Positions 1-9,866 of a DNA stretch of 64,000 nt are shown here, piece after piece. Source of the DNA: Delphinapterus leucas (Eukaryota; Chordata; Mammalia; Artiodactyla; Monodontidae); assembly GCF_002288925.2 (NCBI RefSeq), contig NW_022098044.1:15982462-16046461 (forward strand). Reading direction: 5' to 3'. Under the pieces are notes generated by a model, which did not search any database, was not told the origin of the DNA, and worked only from the letters and a program-made list of their open reading frames with translations. Each line of letters begins with the position of its first letter. Positions within the stretch are counted from its first letter, which is position 1. The translations under genes were made by a program, and so were the position numbers.

Positions 1-353
1 TTTTTAGGTGCTTGAAATACTTCTGTGAGGTAGAGATAAGAAAGGCATAAAACTTTATTTTACTACCAGAAAAATCCAGAAGACGACAGGTAACTTCCCA
101 GGAGTGCTCACTTCACTTTTGTCACAGAGGAAAATTAAAACCATCTTGTTACTGAATTACAAGATGGTTGCCAGAGAGGACCACAAGCTGTTACCGGCCT
201 GGAAAAACAGTTTCACATTTTCACACATGAAAAAGAAATTTTCACTCAAAGCTCTTGCAGAAGTAAAAATGGATATATCCAATATCTACTGCACACTTAA
301 AAATGCCCTCAGAGTCTAGACCATGGTTAGCTTTGAGAATTTCAAGATACATT
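1..353. other. unassigned non-coding sequence
   Basis: I recognise no repeat family, conserved frame or RNA gene here. The 71-codon open frame at 104-319 on the + strand has no recognisable motif and is what AT-rich sequence yields by chance. Confidence 0.5.
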
Positions 354-368
354 GAAATATACCCTCAG

Positions 369-583
369 GGGCTTCCCTGGTGGCGCAGTGGTTGGGAGTC
401 CGCCTGCCAATGCAGGGGACACGGGTTCATGCCCTGGTCCGGGAAGATCCCACATGCCACGGAGCGGCTAGGTCCGTGAGCCATGGCCACTGAGCCTGCG
501 CGTCCGGAGCCTTTGCTCCGCAACGGGAGAGGCCACAACAGTGAGAGGCCCGCGTACCACAAGAAAAAAAAAAAAAAAAAATA
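369..583 (+). mobile_element. CHR-2-like tRNA-Glu-derived SINE (copy 1)
   Basis: The copy starts with gggcttccctgg, carries an internal Pol III-type B box (gggttcatgccc) and ends in an A-rich tail at about 562-583. It is flanked by a 15-bp TSD, gaaatataccctcag at 354-368 and gaaatgtaccctcag at 584-598, with one mismatch. The unit matches the cetacean CHR SINE family as I know it. It is non-autonomous and is mobilised by L1 ORF2p. Confidence 0.95.
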
Positions 584-598
584 GAAATGTACCCTCAG

Positions 599-1139
599 AT
601 CAAACCAAGTTCATGAATTATCTAACCCGATAAGACTAAAGCTGAAATACAACCAAATTGGTGCTATCCTCAACTCTTTGGAAGAACATTTAATGATCTT
701 TCTAAACATTTACCTGAAACTTTTGGTATTAGAAAGATTCTTGTACTATCTTTTTCCTATTTTTTTTTTTAAATATAAAGTCATCTTTTCTAGAGACTAG
801 TGTGAGTAGATGGCTCATCATGGTGATTAGAGCATCAGTAGTTGTGTGTATAAATTAATAATGTGGTAAGTTGATGTTCACCACTTTTCTGCCTGTGTAG
901 GCTCAGAATCACATCTGATAAGTCATCCCTTACTGATAGAAATCTGTACATCCTTCTATCTGGGGCACATTGAGTACAGGGACATGGGTCTGTTGCTTGA
1001 GTCCTGATGAATAGAAAATTCCTACCTGCTTAGCTTTCAAATTTCTAAAAGAGCAAAATGCAAAGTCATAGCTACAGAGAAGGCTATACTCAGCTGAGTT
1101 CATTTACAAGGGTTTTATTATTTCACACTTAATAAAAAT
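599..1139. other. unassigned AT-rich sequence
   Basis: I see no assignable feature. A T-run near 760-772 is the only low-complexity stretch. Confidence 0.45.
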
Positions 1140-1872
1140 CACAATAATAATGATGCTGTCTCATTCATGGCAGCAACACACATAATCCATAAAAATGCCT
1201 AACAGAAATGTCTATTATTTATTTAAAGAAAAACTGTAAAGCCATCTTCAAAGACAAAGATAATAACTTGAAAAATAGAGAGTCCTACCATATTCCAAGA
1301 TTGGATGACTAACTACTTGAAAAATGTGATGTTTTTCCTGAAATGATTGCAATGCAATCACCAAGAAAATCTCAATAGGAGTTTTTATGGAAATTCAAAA
1401 ACTGATTACAAAATTCAAATGGGAGTGCTCAAGAATAGCCATGGTAATTCTGAACATAAAAATTTAAAACTGCAATGCAGGAAGAGTAGCCTTCTCAAAA
1501 ATCAACATGTTAATAAAGCTCTAGTACTTAAAAAGGTGCAGCATTTGTACAGGACCAGATAAATAGATCAAAGACTCAGAAGAGCAACTATATACAGACA
1601 CTGGAATATATTGGGGGACTTAGACTATATTAAAGAAGAGTATTGCAAATGACTGGGGAAATGCTTGACTATTCAACTAATGGTTTGAGGAGACAATCTG
1701 GAAATGAATTTGACTCACTGCCTCTCACCAGTGAAGAATACATACCCTACATGGTTTACATAGTTAAAACTGTTAAAAAAACTATGAAGATAAAACAGGA
1801 GAACAGACTCATGGTTTGGGGATTTCCTTAAAAGATCCGAAATGCAAAAATCTGTAAATAAAAAAATTGATA

Positions 1873-2076
1873 GGGCTTCCCTGGTGGCGCAGTGGTTGAG
1901 AGTCCGCCTGCAGATGCAGGGGATGCGGGTTCGTGCCCCGGTCCGGGAAGATCCCACATGCCATGGAGCGGCTGGTCCCGTGAGCCATGGCCGCTGAGCC
2001 TGCGTGTCCGGAGCCTGTGCTCCGCAATGGGAGAGGCCACAACAGTGAGAGGCCCGCATACCGCAAAAAAAAAAAA
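1873..2076 (+). mobile_element. CHR-2-like SINE (copy 2)
   Basis: The head is gggcttccctggtggcgcag, followed by the B-box gggttcgtgcccc and an A-tail near 2065-2082. The TSD aaaaaattgata is at 1861-1872 and is repeated at 2077-2088. Because the A-tail merges with the A-start of the TSD, the 3' limit is ambiguous by a few bases. Confidence 0.95.
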
Positions 2077-2427
2077 AAAAAATTGATAGATTTAACTATT
2101 TCAAAATTAAAGTATCTGTGCAATCTAAAACAGCATATACAAAATCTAAAGAGAATAGAATATTTGAAATAGCTATAAATGACAAAGAATTACTGTCAGA
2201 ATATATAATGAATCCCTACCTATTGACACAAAAAAGAGAAACAACCAGAACTGCTGAATTACGCAAATACAGGGGCTGCCATTCCCATCCTTGTCTCAGT
2301 AAACCTGATAGAAAACCAAGCAAATAACATGAATGGGAAGTTCATAAAAGAGGAAACACAAATGTCCTATAAGTGTTCAATCTCACTAGTAGTCAAGGAA
2401 ATAAAAATCTTTTAAAAATCAAAGACT

Positions 2428-2633
2428 GGGCTTCCCTGGTGGCACAGTGGTTGAGAGTCCACCTGCCAATGCAGGGGACACGGGTTCGTGCCCCAGTCCG
2501 GGAAGATCCCACATGCCATGGAGCGGCTGGGCCCGTGAGCCATGGCCACTGAGCCTGCGCGTCCGGAGCCTGTTGCTCCGCAATGGGAGAGGCCACAACA
2601 GTGAGAGGCCCGCGTACTGCAAAAAAAAAAAAA
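2428..2633 (+). mobile_element. CHR-2-like SINE (copy 3)
   Basis: This is the same head and B box as the neighbouring copies. The 13-bp TSD aaaaatcaaagac occurs at 2414-2426 and 2634-2646. The copy is close to consensus, and the two TSD copies are identical, which suggests a fairly recent insertion into the old L1 relic. Confidence 0.95.
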
Positions 2634-2860
2634 AAAAATCAAAGACCATCTTGACCTATCAGGATGGTAAATATTTTTTTTGATATTATTTCGTGTGAGG
2701 GCATAGGGTAACTGGCTTTCTCATATGCTGCTAGGGTATAAATTAGTATGGTCATTCCAGAAGACAATTTGCCAATGTCTATTAAAATTTTAAATGCTCA
2801 TATAGTATGATCCAGAAATTACATTTCTTAACCTCTACCCTAAATAAAGGGGTGTGGTGC

Positions 2861-3780
2861 AAACAAAGGAACGAGGTATTTAATACCATCACATGGCAGG
2901 GTTTGGGCCTTCAGGATCCCTGGTGATCAGAAATTAAGTTCTTGGCCAACCTCTAATCTTTTCCCCATCATGACCTGCATATAGAACATGGTTGGGCACT
3001 TAGCTTCAATTCTTTTGACCTGACATCCCTGTTATAACGTCACTGCCTCCCTTGGTTTAAATCCCACCCATCTTTTAACATCAAGCACAAATATTATAGA
3101 AACCTTGGTGCTCTCTATGATTAGTTCATTAAGCTTGGCTTTTTGCCAATGGCTCAATATCTAGTTCACATAATAGTTCCCATGTGATGTCTTACCAATC
3201 CCTGTTATCCCCGGGATGATCATATTAAAGCATCTTTCAAATCCAGGTTGGCCCCTCCACTGGGGCCTCACAGGCAGACGCTGGGCTGGGAGGGGCTTAA
3301 TGCACTAGCAAGTTCAGTGGTGAGTCAGTGGAGAGTCCACTGATCCACATTTCCTCCACTACTTCACCAGGAGTGATGGTTTCTCACTAGATTCCACAAT
3401 CCTTTGCTCTCACAGCACTTATACTCACTGTATTAATCATGTTTGGGTCCATATGTTATATTCTTTATTCAGATATATTCCTTACAGACAATATCTTTTT
3501 TAATTCTTTAGTCCTGACAGTGCTTAAGATAACATCTTATACATAAAAAGTACATTAAATTTTTTTAATGCATTAAGTCAATTACCTGTCCAGTAGCCTA
3601 AAAAGGGAGACAACATTGCCGGGGGAAGGTCTGATACTCAGAGTCACTCTAACAATACACATCATCTAGGATTGACCAAATTGCGCCTAAGATTACATAA
3701 GGAAGACTAGAACTGAAAGTGTCTTATTATTCTGCCATCTCCTTTTAGCCTAATCTACATAAGTCACTCTGGGCTGATAA
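2861..3780. other. unassigned sequence, possible L2-like fragment
   Basis: Most of this stretch shows nothing I can assign. The segment about 3400-3510 (tttgctctcacagcacttat and onward) faintly resembles the 3' end of an L2 LINE. That is a weak resemblance only. Confidence 0.35.
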
Positions 3781-4262
3781 TTTTTTTAATTGAAGTATAG
3801 TTAATTTACAATATTGTGTTAGTTTCAAGTGGACACCAAAGTGATTCGGTTATACATACATATATGTATTTACCTATATTCTTCTTTATTCTTTTCCATT
3901 ATAGTTTATTACAAGATACTGAATATAGTTCTCTGTGCTATACAATAAATCCTTGTTGTTTATTTATTTTATATATGGTAGTGTGCTCTGTTAATCCCAT
4001 ACTCTCAATTTACCCTTCCTTCCCCTTTCCCTTTGGTAACCATAAATTAGTTTTCTATGTCTATGAGTCTATTTCTGCTTTGTAAATAAGTTCATTTGTA
4101 CTATTTTTTAGATTCCACATATAAGTGATATCATAATATTTGTCTTTCTCTGTCTGACTTCACTTAGTATGATAATCTCTAGATCTATCCATGTTGCTAA
4201 AAAATGGCATTATTTCATTCTTTTTGATGGCTGAGTAATATCCCATTGTATACATGTACCCT
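3781..4262 (-). mobile_element. L1 3' end, inverted, 5'-truncated
   Basis: Reading the + strand, a T-rich start at 3781 (complement of the A-tail) is followed by the complement of an L1 3'UTR. It then runs into the complement of the ORF2 terminus region (ggctgagtaatatcccattg at about 4229). It stops near 4262, just before the usual 'catcttctttatcc' block. It is a typical 5'-truncated LINE insertion. I see no clear TSD. Confidence 0.9.
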
Positions 4263-4584
4263 GTGTTCAACTCTTCTGAAAAGACATTTGGGTTTCCTTC
4301 TCCAAAAGACCCTCAAGGCAGACCCCAAGGATTGCTTTTAAATGCACCCATCCAGGCACATGAGGCCACCACCACACCTGAAAAAAGCCCAACACCCACC
4401 AGAGTAAACCAGGTGGAGCCTGAAGCATGAGGCAGTTTTCATAAATTAAGCAGGATGATTTCTCATTATGCCAGATGGCAAGATCGAGTGACCTGTGGTG
4501 CAGGGAGCTACTGCTGTATTTCCTCCCTCTTACTGCTCTACCCTAAAAGTACAGATTATCCCAGAGGGCAGCTGAGAAATAAAA
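4263..4584. other. unassigned sequence
   Basis: I recognise no repeat or coding signal. Short open frames here have no motif. Confidence 0.45.
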
Positions 4585-4785
4585 ATAGCAGCTGTTATTT
4601 ACTGAGGCTCAATTATATCACAGCCATTGTCCTCGGTATTTTACATTTATCCCCACAATCAATTTTATAAGGCGGGTATAGTTATCTCATTTTTCAGAAA
4701 AGAAAGGAGGTGTTCACAGCCCCTGCTAAGAATGGGTGGGGCCGGGGTCCAAGCACCATCCTCTGTGACTTCTGTCTCCAACGGA
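4585..4785 (-). mobile_element. MIR SINE, inverted
   Basis: The order 'ttatttactgaggctc', 'tttacatttatcccc', 'ataaggcgggtatagttatc' and 'catttttcagaaaagaaag' follows the reverse complement of the MIR consensus. It is diverged, as expected for this ancient mammalian tRNA-derived SINE. Ends are approximate. Confidence 0.75.
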
Positions 4786-5185
4786 GGGTGCTGGCCTCTC
4801 CTTTTCTAGTCTTAGGAGACTTGATACCAGTTGATAGTTTTGATGGGAATGGCGGATTCTTGAAATTGATGAAAATCTAGATTCTGAATGGGGAGCCTCC
4901 TATTCCTGTTTGACCAGGACAACCAGCCTCTGGGAGGATCTCTTAACATCATGTCACTCACAACTCTGTGGGCTCTGGTGGTGATGGTGGTGAGAGCAGC
5001 ATGGAGACTAGGAAGTGTCAGCAAAAGAACACCACTAATTGAACATGGCCACATCCAGGAAAATGCCAGCTCAGAGGCTGGTGACAGAATTCTCTGGACT
5101 CAACCCGCTTGTGGGTGGGTGTATGGGTGTCGGGGGCAAAGGAGGTCGTTAGTGGTCATTGTCTTAGCAGAAGTAGTGACAAAGG
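4786..5185. other. unassigned sequence
   Basis: An open frame at 4888-5229 (+, 113 codons) overlaps this stretch and runs into a DNA-transposon relic. It has no recognisable domain, and I do not treat it as a gene. Confidence 0.45.
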
Positions 5186-5430
5186 CCATAGCACTGATCA
5201 ATAGAACTTCCAGTGATATAGCACAGTGAACAGCACAGTATAGAGCTGGAAACAGCTCTATACTGTGCGGTTCAATATAGTAGCCACTAGCCACATGTGG
5301 GTTTTGAGCACTCAGAATGTGGCTAGTGCAAGTGAGGAACTAAATTTTTAATTTAATTTGATTATAATTAACTTAAATGGTCACTTGCATCTAGTGGCTA
5401 CTACACCGCACAGTGCAGACCTAGAACATC
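5186..5430 (+). mobile_element. non-autonomous hAT-Charlie-type DNA transposon relic
   Basis: The features 'caatagaactt', 'gtagccactagccacatgtgg', 'aatgtggctagtgca', an AT-rich centre and the inverted 'tagtggctacta' near the right end are typical of a common mammalian hAT MITE with 'cagcgctgtccaatagaac' ends. I am not certain of the exact family name. No clear 8-bp TSD is visible. Confidence 0.75.
5233..5268. repeat. perfect 15-bp inverted repeat (hairpin)
   Basis: The left arm gcacagtatagagct (5233-5247) is the exact reverse complement of the right arm agctctatactgtgc (5254-5268), with loop ggaaac. The right arm aligns with the transposon family sequence and the left arm does not, so the left arm looks like an inverted copy of the right. 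Confidence 0.9.
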
Positions 5431-7211
5431 ACACTACACGCTTTCTGAGGATGAAGGGGTTAAGAGGTGGAAATTCTACCAGGAGAAGGTCACAAGTCAA
5501 AGGGCTGGAAAGTGTCCCTGGGCAAAGATTAGTCTGGATTTTTCAAGAAATTGCAGTCACCACTTCTTAATCTTCTACAAGGAAAACACATCTGCTGCAA
5601 GGTAGAGACTGAAGTAAGGTCATCTTACATTCCCTCATCCCCATCACTGGGTTCTTCAAGGCTGGCTCTCAGCTACTTCCACACTCTTTTCTGGGGCTCT
5701 AAGGAATTTCAGCTGCTGTCTACCATTCCTGGAAGCTCTAAGAGACTCTAGACTCTAAGATTAGAGTCTAAGTAAAACTCTAAGACTGATCCAGGATGTT
5801 TCTGCCTAAAGAAATGCCAAGCAGCCATTTCTAATCTACTCCTTTCCATGCCACACTGGCCTCAAGGGGATTCTACAGACTTGCCAATTCCCCAGGCTCC
5901 AGTCTAGCAGTAAGAAACAATTGTTCTTGAAGCATCCTCTAACCTACCTGGGGTTCCATAATGATGTTACCCCACCCTGGAATGATTGACGGGAACTCAA
6001 GATACCTTCTTAGAACCCACACTAGAGTTTACCTCTGTGTTTCACCCACTCTTTGATTCTCTCTTTTCCCTCTTCCAACTCATAGGATTTTTATTTAGTC
6101 GGGGGGTGGGGGGAATTGCTTCTGGTAATCAATCATCCTCCAAGGCCTTGAATTTTGATACTCAAAAATCCAAGCTTTTAAACTTTTCCCTCTGCTTTTC
6201 TGCCCTACCAACCCCTTATTAAGGCAATAGATGCCTCACAGGTTAGTTTAAATGGGAAAGGACTAAAAAGTTTCTTAAGGGGAGTGGGAGGGGCAGGATA
6301 ACTAGAAACATGCTGTTTGTGAATCCTGCAAAATCTTTTCATACCACCACAGTCATAGAGATTGAGACTCAAAACTCTGATAGAATCTGCAGCAAGATTT
6401 ACAGAGCCTGCTTCTTCCATTCCAGTCTCCAGATATCTCATAGCTGAAAAGATATCCAGTCAGTTTTTCTTGAAAGGAAAAAAAGGTTAGTATTGAGAGC
6501 CCCTTTGGTTATTTCCCCATGCCAAGATCCTGGTCTTGCATTTGATCTGAGTTGCAGGCTGGAATCTGGCCATGCTATTTTCCTCAAGGACCTACCCCGG
6601 GTTGCAGTCAGCTGGTACTCACAAAATCGAACATGAATGTTGATGTGGTGGAGCTCATTGCCAACCAATGATCTCCAATTCACTCTGCCTAGTTTTCCTC
6701 CTCACTTCCATCTTCCCAAGATCAAAAGAAGCCATGCTGAGTGTCTGTGTTGCAGGGGATGAGACAAACTGAAATCTCACTTCTTTCCCATGCTAGGGTA
6801 AAGAAAGGCCCCGTGGGCTTCCAAGGACCACCTCTGTTTCTAAAGGTAGCCACGTTCTATGGAATTTGAAAGGCATCTCCATGTTCAAAGACTCTGAATG
6901 AAGCCAGAATGGGATATCATGTTCCAATCCCTTCCCCCAAAGAGCAATTAGCATTCCCTGTACAGATCATTTAGACTAGAATCTGTAGAAATGATAGATC
7001 CTGATAGATATACGCCAAGAGTCAAGCAATGCGATATTGAGGAAATATACATTTTCCACCTCTTTCTTGAGTGGGTAGCTTCTTATAGGGGGAATCCATA
7101 ATGAAACCCAGGAATCAAGAAAATAACTCAGCAGCCATTTTCTAACCACTAACACAGTTCTGTGCTAGTCCTGTCCTCAGGGATGTGCATCTAGCAGGGA
7201 GGCTGAGGTCA
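5431..7211. other. unassigned sequence
   Basis: I can assign no repeat, gene or RNA here. A short palindrome lies at 5749-5770 (tagactctaa, loop ga, ttagagtcta). Small open frames have no motifs. It is probably unique intergenic or intronic DNA flanking L1-A. Confidence 0.5.
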
Positions 7212-7228
7212 AAAACCCAGTTAACCAG

Positions 7229-8911
7229 GAGCCGCGGAGGAGAGCGCAGCAACAGGGGTGCGGAGAACAAAGCGTAGAGATTCCCGCACAGAGGATCGGT
7301 GCCGACCAGCACTCACCAGCCTGAGAGGCTTGTCTGCTCACCCGCCGGGGTGGGCAGGGCTGGGAGCTGAGGCTCCGGCTTTGGTCGGAGCGCAGGGAGA
7401 GGACTGGGGTTGGCGGCGTGAACACAGCCTGAAGGGGCTAGTGTGCCACGGCTAGCCGGGAGGGAGTCCAGGGAAAAGTCTGCACCTGCCAAAGAGGCAA
7501 CAGATTTTTTCTTCCCTCTTTGTTTCCTGGTGCGCGAGGAGAGGGGATTAAGAGCGCTGCTTAAAGGAGCTCCAGAGACGGGCGTGAGCCGCGGCTAACA
7601 GCGCGGACCCCAGAGACAGGCAAGAGACGCTAAGGCTGTTGCTGCCGCCACCAAGAAGCCTGTGTGCGAGCACAGGTCACTATCCACACCCCGCTTCTGG
7701 GAAGCCTATGCAGCCCGCCACTGCCAGGGTCCCGGGATCCAGGGACAACTTCCCCGGGAGAACGCACAGCGCGCCTCAGGCTGGTGCAACGTCACGTCGG
7801 CCTCTGACGCCACAGGCTCGCCCTGCACTCCGTACCCCTCCCTCCCCGTGGCCCGAGTGAGCCAGAGCCTCCGAATCAGCAGCTCCTTTAACCCCGTCCT
7901 GTCTGAGAGAACAGACGCCCTCAGGTGACCTACACGCAGAGGTGGGGCCAAATCCAAAGCTGAACCCCGGGAGCTGTGCGAACAAAGAAGAGAAAGGGAA
8001 ATCTCTCCCAGAAGCCTCAGAAGCAGTGGATTAAATATCCCCAATCAACTTGATGTGCCCTGCATCTGTGGAATACCTGAATAGACAACGAATCATCCCA
8101 AATTGAGAAGGTGGACTTCGAGAACAAGATTTATTATTTTTCCTCTCTTCCTGTTTTTGTGAGTGTGTATGTGTATGCTTCTGTGTGAGATTTTGTCTGT
8201 ATAGCTTTGCGTTCACCATTTGTCCTAGGGTTCTGTCTGTTTTTTTTTTTTTTACTTTTTTAAAAAAATGTTTTAATACTTATTTTTTATGTTAATAACT
8301 TTATTTTATTTTACCTTACTTTATTTTCTATTATCCTCTTTCTTTCTTTCTTTCTTCCTCTCTCTCTCTCTTTTTCTTTCTTTCTTTCTACTCTTTCTCC
8401 CTTTTATTGTGAGCCATGCGGATGAAAGGCTCTTGGTGCTGCAGCCAGCAGTCAGTGCTGTGCCTCTGAGATGAGAGAGCCAACTTCAGGACACTGGTCC
8501 ACTAGAGACCTCCCAGCTCCACATAATATCAAATGGTGAAAATCTCCCAGAGATCTCCATCTCAACACCAACACCCAGCTTCACTCAATGACCAGCAAGC
8601 TACAGTGCTGGACACCCTATGCCAAACAACGAGCAAGGCAGGAACACAACCCCACCCATTAGCAGAGAGGCTGCCTAAAATCATAATAAGGCCACAGACA
8701 CCCCAAAACACACCACCAGACGTGGACATGCCCACCAGAGAGACAAGATCCAGCCTCATCCACCAGAACACAGGCACTAGTCCCCTCCACCAGGAAGCAT
8801 ACACAAGCCACTGAACCAACTTTAGCCACTGAGGACAGACACCAAAAACAACGGGAACTATGAACCTGCAGCCTGCAAAAAGGAGACCCCAAACACAGTA
8901 AGATAAGCAAA
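7229..8911 (+). promoter_or_regulatory. L1-A 5'UTR, CpG-rich promoter-type region
   Basis: The sequence is homologous to the L1-B 5'UTR at about 24960-26734. The first 80 bases hold eight CpGs, against one in the matching stretch of L1-B. By family knowledge the L1 5'UTR holds an internal Pol II promoter. The first ~310 nt of the full-length 5'UTR are missing, so promoter strength is unknown. A T-rich and TTTC-rich stretch lies at 8241-8400. Confidence 0.85.
8337..8391 (+). repeat. TTTC/TC-rich simple repeat in the L1-A 5'UTR
   Basis: Runs of tttc and tc units follow one another without a strict period. The matching stretch of L1-B (26150-26230) is also pyrimidine-rich but carries a tttatt repeat instead, so this expansion is specific to copy A. 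Confidence 0.9.
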
Positions 8912-9866
8912 ATGAGAAGACAGAAAAACACACAGCAGATTAAAGAGCAAGATAAAAACCCACCAGACCTAACAAATGAAGAGGAAATAGGCAGTCTACC
9001 TGAAAAAGAATTCAGAATAATGATAGTAAAGATGATCCAAAATCTTGGAACTATGATAGAGAAAATGCAAGAAACATTTAACAAGGACCTAGAAGAGCTA
9101 AAGATGAAACAAACAACAATGAACAACACAATAAATGAAATTAAAAATACTCTAGATGGGATCAATAGCAGAATAACTGAGGCAGAAGAACGGATAAGTG
9201 ACCTGGAAGATAAAGTAGTGGAAATAACTACTGCAGAGCAAAATAAAGAAAAAAAAATGAAAAGAACTGAGGATAGTCTCAGAGACCTCTGTGACGACAT
9301 TAAACACACAAACATTGGAATTATAGGGGTTCCAGAAGAAGAAGAGAAAAAGGGACTAAGAAAATATTTGAAGAGATTATAGTTGAAAACTTCCCTAATA
9401 TGGGAAAGGAAATAGTTAATCAAGTCCAGGAAGCACAGAGAGTCCCATACAGGATACATCCAAGGAGAAACACACCAAGACACATATTAATCAAACTGTC
9501 AAAAATTAAATACAAAGAAAACATATTAAAAGCAGCAAGGAAAAACAACAAATAAAACACAAAGGAATCCCCATAAGGTTAACAGCTGATCTTTCAGCAG
9601 AAACTCTGAAAGCCAGAAGGAACTGGCAGGACATATTTAAAGTGATAAAGGAGAAAAACCTACAACCAAGATTACTCTACCCAGCAAGGATCTCATTCAG
9701 ATTTGATGGAGAAATTAAAATCTACAGACAAGCAAAAGCTGAGAGAGTTCAGCACCACCAAACCAGCTTTACAACAAATGCTAAAGGATCTTCTCTAGGC
9801 AAGAAACACAAGAGAAGGAAAAGACCTATAATAAGAAACCCAAAACAATTAAGAAAATGGGAATAG
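8912..9866 (+). pseudogene. L1-A ORF1 (ORF1p RNA-binding chaperone), broken
   Basis: The frame opens with MRRQKNTQQ at 8912. Residues about 40-110 form a Glu/Lys/Asn heptad-rich coiled coil (including RITEAEERISDLEDK), followed by the RRM-like part with GIIGVPEEEE. A frameshift near 9355 ends the first frame at 156 aa. A stop near 9553 breaks the continuation. The C-terminal domain reappears at 9642-9866 (PRLLYPARISF). ORF1p normally forms trimers that coat L1 RNA. The stop at 9864-9866 overlaps the ORF2 start region. Confidence 0.9.

Larger units (their letters stand above)
1140..2860 (+). mobile_element. ancient L1 ORF2 C-terminal relic (L1ME/L1M-like), split by two SINEs
   Basis: Stretches around 1370-1445, 2320-2375 and 2690-2830 follow the order of the L1 ORF2 C-terminal half. 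They resemble the segments before the RT-connection region, the 'aatgggaagttcataaaagaggaaacacaaatg' block in part, and the 'gctgctagggtataaattagtatgg' block in part. The similarity is low and no long frame survives, so this is an old insertion. SINEs at 1873-2076 and 2428-2633 interrupt it. The outer limits are approximate, and HAL1 is an alternative family. Confidence 0.65.

Noticed and set aside
370..450. Possible tRNA gene from A- and B-box-like elements
   Set aside because: The boxes belong to the tRNA-derived head of the SINE. No cloverleaf with a proper acceptor stem is present.
1892..2086. Open frames of 60-115 codons across SINE copies (for example MVESPPA.. and MAAEPA..)
   Set aside because: The same translated frames recur in every CHR SINE copy on both strands, so they are SINE sequence and not genes.
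4888..5229. 113-codon plus-strand open frame
   Set aside because: It runs into a diverged hAT transposon relic and its composition shows no domain.
7706..8044. 112-codon open frame on the minus strand
   Set aside because: It lies antisense to the GC-rich L1-A 5'UTR. The shifted copies in L1-B (25069-25380, 25305-25754) differ in extent and have no recognisable domain.
8289..8474. Phe/Leu/Ser-rich open frame suggesting a membrane peptide
   Set aside because: It is simple pyrimidine repeat within the L1-A 5'UTR and is not a coding sequence.
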